This document shows positions 25,968-33,226 of a DNA stretch of 64,000 bases, one piece after another. The notes under the pieces were generated by a model that saw only the letters and a list, made by a program, of their open reading frames with translations, had not been told where the DNA came from and searched no databases. The stretch is taken from positions 1 to 64,000 of the forward strand of contig CBFDBJ010000006.1 of assembly GCA_965603015.1 (NCBI GenBank). Direction: 5' to 3'. The stretch's first letter is position 1. Every line of letters begins with the position of its first letter. This stretch comes from JAUWTJ01 sp965603015. GTDB lineage: Bacteria; Pseudomonadota; Alphaproteobacteria; M2410. The position numbers were made by a program, and so were the translations under genes.

Positions 25968-27542
25968 ATGAAAAGATTTCTACTACTTGTTATTGCCGTG
26001 CTGGTGCTTGTTGCCGGCGGTATATATTTCACCGCTGAAACTGTCATCCTGCCAAAGCAGGAAAAAGTCTGGCGAGCTCTGCTTGAGGATCTGCCCTATG
26101 GCTTGCAGGCGGACTTTGAGGATGTTGATTTTAAATTCGTCGGACTGCAGCTGTCAGTTGGTGGCGCGACGATCAGCGATGGCGGCGGCAACACCATCAA
26201 GGTGTCGGAGATCGTTGCCGAAAATTCTCTCGGGACGGCGCTGGGAAATCTCTTTCGTTTCATCATGGGCCGTGAAGAAGAGAACTATGACGTCGTTCGG
26301 TTTATTGGCGTTGAGCCTGTGCAGTTGCAACAGGGCCTCGATCTCAAGATACAGGAAATCCGTCTGCTGAATGTCGCCATCGGCATTGACAACAAGCTTC
26401 CCACGACAATGAAAACCCTGACCGGAGCGATTAATCTCGAAGACGCTTTTAGTGCTGGTAAGGTCGACGGCTTCGAGGTGCACGGCGTTTTGGCATCCGG
26501 GCAGGGCGGGTCTGCCAGGTTGGACTGGATGAAGGTCCATGGGATTACCAGGACCAACCTCGGTCTGGTCGAAGTGTCGGGGCTTGATGTTGCGCAAGGG
26601 GCGCAAACCCTTGCGAAACTTGAAATGTTCAAGACAACGAATTTCAATATAGCCGCGATTATGGAGCCAGGGCTGGTAGCGAAACTGGCCGACGCTGCGC
26701 AACCGGGTGATTTTTCTGCCTTCAATATTTTCCACACGGCGGACCAACTGTTGTTGATTGGCCTTGTTCTTCAGGTGCCAGGGATTGGCGGACTGTCGAT
26801 TGCACGCATGAAGTATGATGAGGAAGAGAGTGAGCTTGTCGCAAACACAGGCATCGTTCCGACAAGAATCTTTGGTGTAGTCCGGGACTTTGATCTGGCC
26901 TTCCCCGGGCTTGCAGCGCTGTCGCCCGAGGCTGGTCTCTTCATGCAGACCACAGGGATAAATGCGATCCAGATGAATTCTGAAAGTGAATCAAATTGGG
27001 ATCTGGCAAACAACATCCAAAAATCCGCTGGCTGGCTCGATTTGACAGATCTCGTCAAATTCACCCTCGGACTGGAGCTGGGAAACATGAACCCCGAGGA
27101 TCTTGTCAAGGCGATCACCTGGAGCATGGGGTTGACCGGCGCCGAAGGCGGGGTCGCGGATATGACGGCAAACGGCCTGATGGCGATCTACGGCGATATC
27201 ACCCTGAATGATCTTGATTATCTGATCGAGAACAACAGCCTGGTCGAGCGTCTCTTCCGTTTCGCCGAGGTTGCCGCCGGTATGCCCGAAAGTGAAATCA
27301 GGGCGATGCTCGACACACAATTGGCGGCAACGCTTGACGACCCGACGCTGCCTGCGTCGCTGGTCGATGACATCACGGCACTGCGCCAGTTCATTGCCGC
27401 GCCCAAATCTCTGCGCATCGTGATGCAGCCGCCGAGCCCGGTTTCGCTTAATGGTTTGATGGCAGAGCAGGACAGGGACAAGGCCGTGGACATGCTGGGT
27501 CTCACAATCACGGCCAACGAAACTTCGGGCGAAGCCTTGTAA
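25968..27542 (+). CDS. Membrane-anchored periplasmic protein of unknown function
   Basis: A 524-residue protein with an N-terminal signal anchor (MKRFLLLVIAVLVLVAGGIYF) and a large soluble remainder with alternating strands. It vaguely recalls AsmA/DUF945-type envelope proteins, but I see no diagnostic motif and do not assign it. The ATG at 25968 is preferred to one 84 bases upstream because GGGGAAA precedes it and the membrane segment then starts at residue 4. It lies between the DUF721 gene and mutY and ends 51 bases before mutY on the same strand. Confidence 0.78.
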   Translation: MKRFLLLVIAVLVLVAGGIYFTAETVILPKQEKVWRALLEDLPYGLQADFEDVDFKFVGLQLSVGGATISDGGGNTIKVSEIVAENSLGTALGNLFRFIMGREEENYDVVRFIGVEPVQLQQGLDLKIQEIRLLNVAIGIDNKLPTTMKTLTGAINLEDAFSAGKVDGFEVHGVLASGQGGSARLDWMKVHGITRTNLGLVEVSGLDVAQGAQTLAKLEMFKTTNFNIAAIMEPGLVAKLADAAQPGDFSAFNIFHTADQLLLIGLVLQVPGIGGLSIARMKYDEEESELVANTGIVPTRIFGVVRDFDLAFPGLAALSPEAGLFMQTTGINAIQMNSESESNWDLANNIQKSAGWLDLTDLVKFTLGLELGNMNPEDLVKAITWSMGLTGAEGGVADMTANGLMAIYGDITLNDLDYLIENNSLVERLFRFAEVAAGMPESEIRAMLDTQLAATLDDPTLPASLVDDITALRQFIAAPKSLRIVMQPPSPVSLNGLMAEQDRDKAVDMLGLTITANETSGEAL

Positions 27543-27593
27543 GGTTTCTCTCGCGCTTGGAAATATCATGGCCGTCCTCTATGAAGGGCGGTC

Positions 27594-28685
27594 ATGGACC
27601 TTTCACGAACTGCCCCGCCCAAACCAACCGCAAGAAAACTGCTCGCCTGGTATGACCGCGAGCGGCGTGATCTGCTATGGAGAGCGGCGCCGGGCGAGGT
27701 GGCTGAACCCTACCGCGTCTGGCTTTCAGAAATCATGTTGCAGCAAACAACAGTCACGGCGGTCACACCCTATTTCGAAAAGTTTCTGGGACTCTGGCCG
27801 AGCCTGGCTTCGCTCGCCTCCGCCTCGCGCGATGAGGTGCTCACAGCCTGGGCAGGGCTCGGATACTACTCCCGCGCCCGAAATCTTCACGCCTGCGCTC
27901 GGGTCCTTGTTGATGAGCAGGGCGGGGTGTTCCCGCAAAAAGAAAAAGAACTTCTGAAACTGCCCGGCATCGGAGCCTATACGGCTGCCGCGATCACTGC
28001 CATTGCCTTCAACAAGCGCGCCGCTGTTGTCGATGGCAATGTCGAGCGGGTCATGACCCGCCAGTTTGCCCTCAATACGCCCCTGCCGAAAGTCAAGGCG
28101 GAGGTGAAGGCGCTGACCGAGACGCTGGTGCCAAAGTCGCGGCCCGGCGATTTTGCCCAGGCCATGATGGATCTGGGTGCAACCATCTGTACACCGCGCT
28201 CTCCGGATTGCCCAAACTGCCCGTGGCAAAAATCGTGCAAGGCCTTTGCCTCGGGTGACGTCCTGCGCTTCCCGGTCAGGCCGGAGAAAAAGCCGAAACC
28301 AACCCGGCGCGGCATCGTTTATTGGGCCGAAACCGAAGTCAAATCTGGATCAGGCGAAATTCTCATCGAACAAAGACCGGAGACCGGCCTCCTTGCCGCC
28401 ATGTGGCAATTTCCGACAGACGAATGGGCGGAAGTGTCCGCGCGCACGGCCTTTGCCGAAAAGGCGCGAGCCAGAAGCGCGCCCTTCGAGGCCACCTGGA
28501 CGCGCGTGCCAGGCCTCATCACCCACACCTTCACGCATTTTCATCTCGAGCTCGCTATCTATCAAACCCGCGTCGAAACCCGCATCAATCCGGATCGCGG
28601 CCAGTTTGTAAATCGGAGCCAGCTCAAAAAATACGCCCTGCCGTCGCTCATGCAAAAAGTCGCCGCGCATGTGAGCGGGGCTTGA
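27594..28685 (+). CDS. mutY: A/G-specific adenine glycosylase
   Basis: MutY removes adenine mispaired with 8-oxoguanine. The 363-residue enzyme has the helix-hairpin-helix LPGIGAYTAAAI, catalytic Asp in AVVDGNVERV, an early catalytic Glu in LSEIMLQQTTV, and the [4Fe-4S] pattern C-x6-C-x2-C-x5-C in CTPRSPDCPNCPWQKSC. A NUDIX-like 8-oxoG-reading domain fills the C-terminal third, with HTFTHFHLEL. A GAAGGG site lies upstream of the ATG. Confidence 0.97.
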   Translation: MDLSRTAPPKPTARKLLAWYDRERRDLLWRAAPGEVAEPYRVWLSEIMLQQTTVTAVTPYFEKFLGLWPSLASLASASRDEVLTAWAGLGYYSRARNLHACARVLVDEQGGVFPQKEKELLKLPGIGAYTAAAITAIAFNKRAAVVDGNVERVMTRQFALNTPLPKVKAEVKALTETLVPKSRPGDFAQAMMDLGATICTPRSPDCPNCPWQKSCKAFASGDVLRFPVRPEKKPKPTRRGIVYWAETEVKSGSGEILIEQRPETGLLAAMWQFPTDEWAEVSARTAFAEKARARSAPFEATWTRVPGLITHTFTHFHLELAIYQTRVETRINPDRGQFVNRSQLKKYALPSLMQKVAAHVSGA

Positions 28686-28779
28686 GCAGAACCTCATACA
28701 GCAACGGGTTTGAATTGCCGGGTAGATGTGCCTATTCTCTGCACGACGCCGAAATGCGCACTCAATTTAGGGAACAAAA

Positions 28780-29022
28780 ATGATCTGGAACATTGTTGAT
28801 CACAGGAAGAGAAAATTTCGCTGGCTGGAAGTGAATGCCGTGATCGAAGATACATCCGCCGACAATTGCTGCGATGATGCCGATCACATGGAAGATCAAG
28901 ACTATATTGTCACGTATGACGAAAAGCGAAACATACTGCTCCACGATGCGATTTCCTGGGCTGAGAATTCCAAAGGTAAAGTCACTCTATTTTTGTACGA
29001 TAAGGGCGACGGCATCGGATAA
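28780..29022 (+). CDS. Small hypothetical protein (80 aa)
   Basis: Not recognised. An acidic protein with NCCDDADHMEDQDY (two adjacent Cys) followed by a two-strand region (YIVTYDEKRNILLHDAISW and KVTLFLYDK). There is no signal or membrane segment. An AGGGAAC sequence a few bases before the ATG supports translation. Base composition is lower in GC than mutY and ccrM on either side. It is convergent with ccrM, 41 bases away. Confidence 0.5.
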   Translation: MIWNIVDHRKRKFRWLEVNAVIEDTSADNCCDDADHMEDQDYIVTYDEKRNILLHDAISWAENSKGKVTLFLYDKGDGIG

Positions 29023-29063
29023 CAGGCGATTGTGTTGCGGATCCGGTAGAAGGTGCCCACACC

Positions 29064-30173
29064 CTAGTTCAATCCCGCCCGGATCTGCTGCCGCAGCACG
29101 TCAATCGGCTGATAGCCCTTGTCGGTCTTGAAGTGCCAGTAGGTCCAGCCGTTGCACGCTTCGGCCTTCATCACATGCGCGCCCATCTGGTGGATCGAGC
29201 CGGTGGCGTCTGACGTCACCAGCGAACCATCGGCGCGCACTTTTGCGGTGAACTTCTTGCGTGGGCAGAACAGCTTGTCGCCGGGCTGCAGCAGGCCGGT
29301 TTCGATGACCTGACCGAACGGCACCCGGGGCAGGGCTTTCTTGGATTGCGTGACTTCGAGGTCTTCGGGAGCTGTCGGCTGCACGCGGCGGATGCGCTCG
29401 CGGGCGTGTTTGATGTACTCGTCCTCGCGCTCGATCCCGATATAGTTGCGGCCAAGCTTTTTGGCCACGGCACCGGTTGTGCCAGTGCCAAAGAACGGAT
29501 CGAGGATTACGTCCCCCGGATTGGTCGTGGAAAGAATGACCCGGTGCAGCAGGGATTCCGGTTTTTGCGTCGGATGGACCTTGTTGCCATCGTCGCCCTT
29601 GAGCCGCTCATGTCCGGTGCAGATCGGCAGCACCCAGTCGGAGCGCATCTGCGTGCCCTCATTGAGCGACTTCATGGCGTCATAATTGAAGGTGTATTTC
29701 TTGCCGTTCGGGTTGCGCGTCGCCCAGATCAGCGTCTCGTGCGCATTGGTAAAACGGGTGCCTTTAAAGTTCGGCATCGGGTTCGTCTTGCGCCACACCA
29801 CATCATTGAGGATCCAGTATCCCAGATCCTGCAGCGCCGTGCCGACACGGAAAATATTGTGATAGGAGCCAATCACCCAGATCGCGCCATCGTCTTTCAG
29901 GATGCGTTTTGCCGCGGTCAGCCATTCATTGGTGAACTTGTCATAGGCCTCGAATGAGGCAAACTGGTCCCAGTGGTCGTTGACCGCATCGACCTTGGAC
30001 TGGTCGGGACGCGTGAGGTCGCCGCCAAGCTGAAGGTTATAGGGCGGGTCGGCAAAGATCAGATCGACAGACTTTTCCGGCAGGCGGTTCATCGCCTGGA
30101 CACTGTCTCCCTTGATGATCTTGTTGAGTGATTTTTCAATTGAAGTCGACTGCGTACTCTTACTCGTGCCCAT
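29064..30173 (-). CDS. ccrM: CcrM-type DNA adenine-N6 methyltransferase (GANTC)
   Basis: CcrM methylates adenine in GANTC on hemimethylated DNA late in the alphaproteobacterial cell cycle. The 369-residue beta-class enzyme has the catalytic DPPY at residues 42-45 (FADPPYNLQLGGD), the SAM-binding LDPFFGTGTTG, and the C-terminal extension typical of CcrM (WTYWHFKTDKGYQPIDVLR). The frame is open to 30206, but the predicted transcript start near 30195 and a GAGGG site favour the ATG at 30173. The gene lies directly downstream of rnhB, as in Caulobacter. Confidence 0.95.
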   Translation of the reverse strand: MGTSKSTQSTSIEKSLNKIIKGDSVQAMNRLPEKSVDLIFADPPYNLQLGGDLTRPDQSKVDAVNDHWDQFASFEAYDKFTNEWLTAAKRILKDDGAIWVIGSYHNIFRVGTALQDLGYWILNDVVWRKTNPMPNFKGTRFTNAHETLIWATRNPNGKKYTFNYDAMKSLNEGTQMRSDWVLPICTGHERLKGDDGNKVHPTQKPESLLHRVILSTTNPGDVILDPFFGTGTTGAVAKKLGRNYIGIEREDEYIKHARERIRRVQPTAPEDLEVTQSKKALPRVPFGQVIETGLLQPGDKLFCPRKKFTAKVRADGSLVTSDATGSIHQMGAHVMKAEACNGWTYWHFKTDKGYQPIDVLRQQIRAGLN

Positions 30174-30199
30174 TTTACCCTCATGTTCCTGTTGAGGAG

Positions 30200-30280
30200 G
30201 AATCATGAATCATGCGGACTCGCGGGTCAATAAGTTATTTGGAATCAAAAGGTTAACGAAAGACTCTCGACTCAAGACTC
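30200..30280 (-). promoter_or_regulatory. ccrM promoter with seven clustered GANTC sites
   Basis: GANTC occurs at 30200, 30207, 30217, 30242, 30262, 30269 and 30276 (first base of each). On the minus strand TTGACC (30230-30225) and CATGAT (30207-30202) are 17 bases apart, with one GANTC in the spacer and one touching the -10. A CtrA-like half-site TTAACC lies at 30256-30251. In Caulobacter, GANTC methylation, GcrA and CtrA control ccrM; the same logic is inferred here. Confidence 0.65.
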
Positions 30281-30886
30281 AATCAACATCTTGTGGATGG
30301 GCGCAAAGCCCCTGCGATGATGTTGTGTTACCCCATAAAGCGCCAGGGCGTTTTGGTGAGCTCTCGTGCCATAGCCTTTGTTGGAGGCCCAATCATATTC
30401 CGGAAAGTCTGCCCCAAGTTTTCGCATTAATCTGTCTCGGGTCACCTTGGCGATGATCGAGGCCGCCGCGATGGAAAGCGAGCGCCCGTCGCCTTTGACG
30501 AGGGTCTCAAACGGCATCGGCAATGATGGCGCCTTGTTACCGTCGATGAGAACGAAGGCGGGTTGCGGATCAAGCTTCGCAATCGCCGCCGCCATGGCAT
30601 CGAGCGAGGCGTGTAAAATATTGCGCCGCTCGATCTCCTCAAGACTGCCCTCGGCGATGCCAACCGCGACGGCTTTTTCGAGGATCTCATCAAAGAGGGC
30701 CTCGCGCCTGGCCTCCGAAAGCTTCTTGGAATCATTGAGCCCGCCGGGAATATCATCCGGATCAAGCACCACCGCCGCCGCCACAACAGGCCCCGCCCAC
30801 GGCCCCCGTCCTGCCTCATCCACACCGGCAACGAGGCCGCCAATGGAGGTCTCATGGGAGAAGTCGGGGAGGTGGTGCGTGTTCAT
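30272..30886 (-). CDS. rnhB: Ribonuclease HII
   Basis: RNase HII nicks DNA at embedded ribonucleotides. The 204-residue protein shows the acidic active site: Asp-Glu in AGVDEAGRGPWAGP, Asp in FVLIDGNKAP and the AASIIAKVTRDRLM segment. The SNKGYGTRAHQ and HHRRGFAPI motifs are also normal. It precedes ccrM; two of the GANTC sites fall in its last codons. Confidence 0.96.
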   Translation of the reverse strand: MNTHHLPDFSHETSIGGLVAGVDEAGRGPWAGPVVAAAVVLDPDDIPGGLNDSKKLSEARREALFDEILEKAVAVGIAEGSLEEIERRNILHASLDAMAAAIAKLDPQPAFVLIDGNKAPSLPMPFETLVKGDGRSLSIAAASIIAKVTRDRLMRKLGADFPEYDWASNKGYGTRAHQNALALYGVTQHHRRGFAPIHKMLIES

Positions 30887-30900
30887 ATTCTAATTCTAGC

Positions 30901-30916
30901 AGGGGATTCGAACCCC
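30901..30916. repeat. tRNA T-arm-like palindrome
   Basis: AGGGGATTCGAACCCC reads on the minus strand as GGGGTTCGAATCCCC, like a T-stem and loop, followed by TGCTAGA. No D-arm or anticodon arm lies at higher coordinates, so it is not an intact tRNA. It could be an old attachment-site remnant or a chance hairpin. Confidence 0.25.
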
Positions 30917-30923
30917 TTCTTTT

Positions 30924-31033
30924 GTCATTACCGGGCTTGACCCGGTAATCCAGAGAGCGCCACACTGGATCCCCGGATCAAGTCCGCATTGCCTGACAGG
31001 GCGAGCGAAGCTCGCCTGAGAAGGGGGATGACA
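30924..31033. repeat. Palindromic intergenic repeat, copy R1
   Basis: The element begins GTCATTACCGGG and ends GGGGATGACA. It contains the perfect hairpin ATTACCGGG-CTTGA-CCCGGTAAT (30927-30949), a GGATCCCCGG core, and a second hairpin GGCGAGC-GAA-GCTCGCC (31000-31016). It fills the gap between rnhB and the GFA gene. Confidence 0.75.
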
Positions 31034-31055
31034 TCCACCAGAGTGGAGCCACCTC

Positions 31056-31454
31056 ATGACCAAAACCCTCAAAGGCCGCTGTGCCTGCGGCACCGTCACG
31101 TTCACGGCGACCCCGGAAGACTTCTGGGTCTGCTATTGCCATTGCAATGACTGCAAGAAGGCGACCGGCGCCCCGGTCTCGACCTATGTCGGCGTCAAAC
31201 TGGCCGATGTCGTGTTTCAGGGCACGCCAAAGAAGTTTGCCACCTCGCAAGGCGTCAAACGCGCATGGTGCGAAAGATGCGGCACGCCTGTCTCCTATGA
31301 AAGCGTCCGCTGGCCCGATGAAATCCATTTCCACATCGGAATTTTTGATCACCCCGAAGCGCTGGAGCCGACGGGGCATGTCTATACGAAAGAACAGCTG
31401 CCCTGGCTCAGGATTGACGATGATCTTCCGAAGTCGCGGGAGCCGGGGAATTGA
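31056..31454 (+). CDS. GFA family (CENP-V/GFA domain) zinc protein
   Basis: A 132-residue protein of the glutathione-dependent formaldehyde-activating family. The zinc cysteines are CACG near residue 9, CYCHCNDCKK, and CERCGTPVSY. It has no signal peptide and is full-length for the family. Members may bind glutathione adducts, but the substrate is usually unknown. It is flanked on both sides by palindromic repeats and stands alone. Confidence 0.9.
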   Translation: MTKTLKGRCACGTVTFTATPEDFWVCYCHCNDCKKATGAPVSTYVGVKLADVVFQGTPKKFATSQGVKRAWCERCGTPVSYESVRWPDEIHFHIGIFDHPEALEPTGHVYTKEQLPWLRIDDDLPKSREPGN

Positions 31455-31461
31455 GATCTCC

Positions 31462-31567
31462 TGTCATCCTCGGGCCACGCGTAGCGTGGAGCCGGGGATC
31501 CATTGCTGCAGATTTAGAAATTGAAGCATGGATCCCCGGCTCGACCTGCGGTCGCCCGAGGATGACA
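31462..31567. repeat. Palindromic intergenic repeat, copy R2
   Basis: A near-complete palindrome about 106 bases long: TGTCATCCTCGGGC and GGGGATCCAT at the left are mirrored by ATGGATCCCC and GCCCGAGGATGACA at the right. A small CCACGC-GTA-GCGTGG hairpin lies in the left arm. The right end is 14 bases from the stop of the GIY-YIG gene. Confidence 0.8.
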
Positions 31568-31581
31568 ATGAGTGGGGGTAC

Positions 31582-31881
31582 TCATACAAACATTCCTTCA
31601 TAGAGATCGTTCCATCCAGGGTTTCCCCTTTCAATCAGGTTGATCTTGTATTCACGGTTCCATTTCTTGAGTTTCTTTTCCCTGTTAAGCGCGGAGTGAA
31701 CGTCTGAACACTGTTCGATGTGAACCAGCCTTGTTATATCGTAGCGACTGGTAAAACCTCCTCCGATATTGTTACGGTGTTGCCAGACCCGTCTCTGAAT
31801 ATTGCCTGTAACGCCTACATAAAGAGTCCCTCGCTTGCCGCTGGCCATGATGTACACGTAGTACGTCTTCATACTATCCAC
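31582..31881 (-). CDS. GIY-YIG nuclease-domain protein (stand-alone)
   Basis: A 99-residue single-domain GIY-YIG protein: YYVYIMASGKRGTLYVGVTG contains the YVY and YVG strands, followed by the catalytic Arg in NIQRRVWQHR, a GGFTSRY segment and the Glu in ALNREKKLKKW. The family (UPF0213/COG2827-like) has nuclease-like active-site residues, but its cellular role is not well defined. It is tightly bracketed by repeat copies R2 and R3, with 14 bases on one side and 8 on the other. Confidence 0.9.
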   Translation of the reverse strand: MDSMKTYYVYIMASGKRGTLYVGVTGNIQRRVWQHRNNIGGGFTSRYDITRLVHIEQCSDVHSALNREKKLKKWNREYKINLIERGNPGWNDLYEGMFV

Positions 31882-31889
31882 ACCTTCAT

Positions 31890-31931
31890 TGTCATCCTCG
31901 GGCCGGTCGTAGACCGGAGCCGGGGATCCAT
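31890..31931. repeat. Palindromic intergenic repeat, half copy R3
   Basis: TGTCATCCTCGGGC, a CCGGTC-GTA-GACCGG hairpin and GGGGATCCAT match the left arm of R2 in the same orientation; the right arm is missing. It starts 8 bases beyond the GIY-YIG start codon. Confidence 0.75.
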
Positions 31932-31961
31932 GCCATGCACACCGATCTCACCGCTGTAACT

Positions 31962-33143
31962 CTACAAAAAACTCATTTGGTCCCCGACCTGCGGCGGCGG
32001 TTTGAACTGCGTCACATCAAGCGTTGTGGTCAGCTCGTTGAGCCCGAGCCGCCGGGCCGCCATGCGGAACCTGAGACCGAGCTGGGCGGCATAGGGACCT
32101 TTGCCCTTCATGCGTTGGCCCCATGTGGCGTCATAATCCTTGCCGCCGCGCATGTCGCGGATGAGAGAAAGGACATGCGCCGCGCGGTCCGGATAGTGTT
32201 CCTCGAGCCATTCGCGGAACAGATCCTTGATCTCGAGCGGCATGCGCAAAACGATATAGCCCGCCGAGCGCGCCCCGGCCCCGGCGGCACGAGCCAGGAT
32301 CGCCTCGATCTCCGCATCATTGAGCGCCGGGATTAGCGGCGCGGCCATGACGCCGGTCGGTATACCCGCCTGTGACAATAGTTTGATCGTATCGAGGCGG
32401 CGTTCCGGCGTTGCCGCGCGCGGCTCCATGCGGCGGGCCAGCTGCCGGTCCAGAGTGGTAATCGACAGCGCCACTTTCACCAGACCCCGTTCTGCCATCG
32501 GTCCGAGGATATCAATGTCGCGGGTGATGAGCGCCGACTTGGTAACAATGGCGACCGGGTGACGGTGCGCTGCCAGCACCTGCAAAATCGAGCGGGTAAT
32601 CTTGCGGGTGCGCTCGATCGGCTGATAGGGGTCCGTGTTGGTCCCCATGGCGATGACCCGGGGCTCATAGCGCGGATGGCGCAGCTCCTTGTCGAGCAGC
32701 ATCGCCGCATTCGGTTTCATGTAGAGTTTGGATTCAAAGTCGAGCCCCGGCGACAGGCCCAGATAGGCGTGGGTCGGCCGCGCGAAACAATAGACGCAGC
32801 CATGCTCACAACCCCGGTAGGGATTGATCGACCGGTCAAACGAAATGTCCGGCGACTGGTTGCGCGTGATGATCGTCCGGCTGGCGTCGCGAATGACCGA
32901 GGTGCGCAGCGGCGTCGGCGCCTCATCAAGATTGCCCCAGCCATCGTCGGTCAGAACCTTGGTGAACCGGTCATAGCGCCCCGACGCATTGGAGTGCGAT
33001 CCTCGTCCACGGCCTGAACCCGGGCGGGCCGTTGGCTGGGCCGGTTCAGTTGCCACGTCAACAGCGGGTTCGCCATACTCTGACCCGTTTACCGCCAGCT
33101 TCCCGACCGCATCATTCGCCTTGTCCATCCATCGTTTCTTCAT
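31962..33143 (-). CDS. PA0069-family radical SAM protein (SplB-like)
   Basis: A 393-residue radical SAM protein. The [4Fe-4S]/SAM motif is CxxxCxxC in GCEHGCVYCFAR, preceded by SFDRSINPYRGC. The TIM-barrel core follows with MGTNTDPYQPIE and VKVALSITTLD. The family is related to the spore photoproduct lyase fold but has no settled substrate. The N-terminal 60 residues are low in complexity (Pro, Ala and Arg rich). It is not in an obvious operon. Confidence 0.9.
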   Translation of the reverse strand: MKKRWMDKANDAVGKLAVNGSEYGEPAVDVATEPAQPTARPGSGRGRGSHSNASGRYDRFTKVLTDDGWGNLDEAPTPLRTSVIRDASRTIITRNQSPDISFDRSINPYRGCEHGCVYCFARPTHAYLGLSPGLDFESKLYMKPNAAMLLDKELRHPRYEPRVIAMGTNTDPYQPIERTRKITRSILQVLAAHRHPVAIVTKSALITRDIDILGPMAERGLVKVALSITTLDRQLARRMEPRAATPERRLDTIKLLSQAGIPTGVMAAPLIPALNDAEIEAILARAAGAGARSAGYIVLRMPLEIKDLFREWLEEHYPDRAAHVLSLIRDMRGGKDYDATWGQRMKGKGPYAAQLGLRFRMAARRLGLNELTTTLDVTQFKPPPQVGDQMSFL

Positions 33144-33226
33144 CCCGGGAGTATATACAGGAGTAGGAACAAATCAAGAACATTGAGTCACTATCAGCTA
33201 CCGGCCGTGAGAGACCGCGCCGGAAA

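Noticed and set aside
30901..30916. tRNA gene on the minus strand
   Set aside because: Only a T-arm-like segment exists; no anticodon or D-arm at the required positions.
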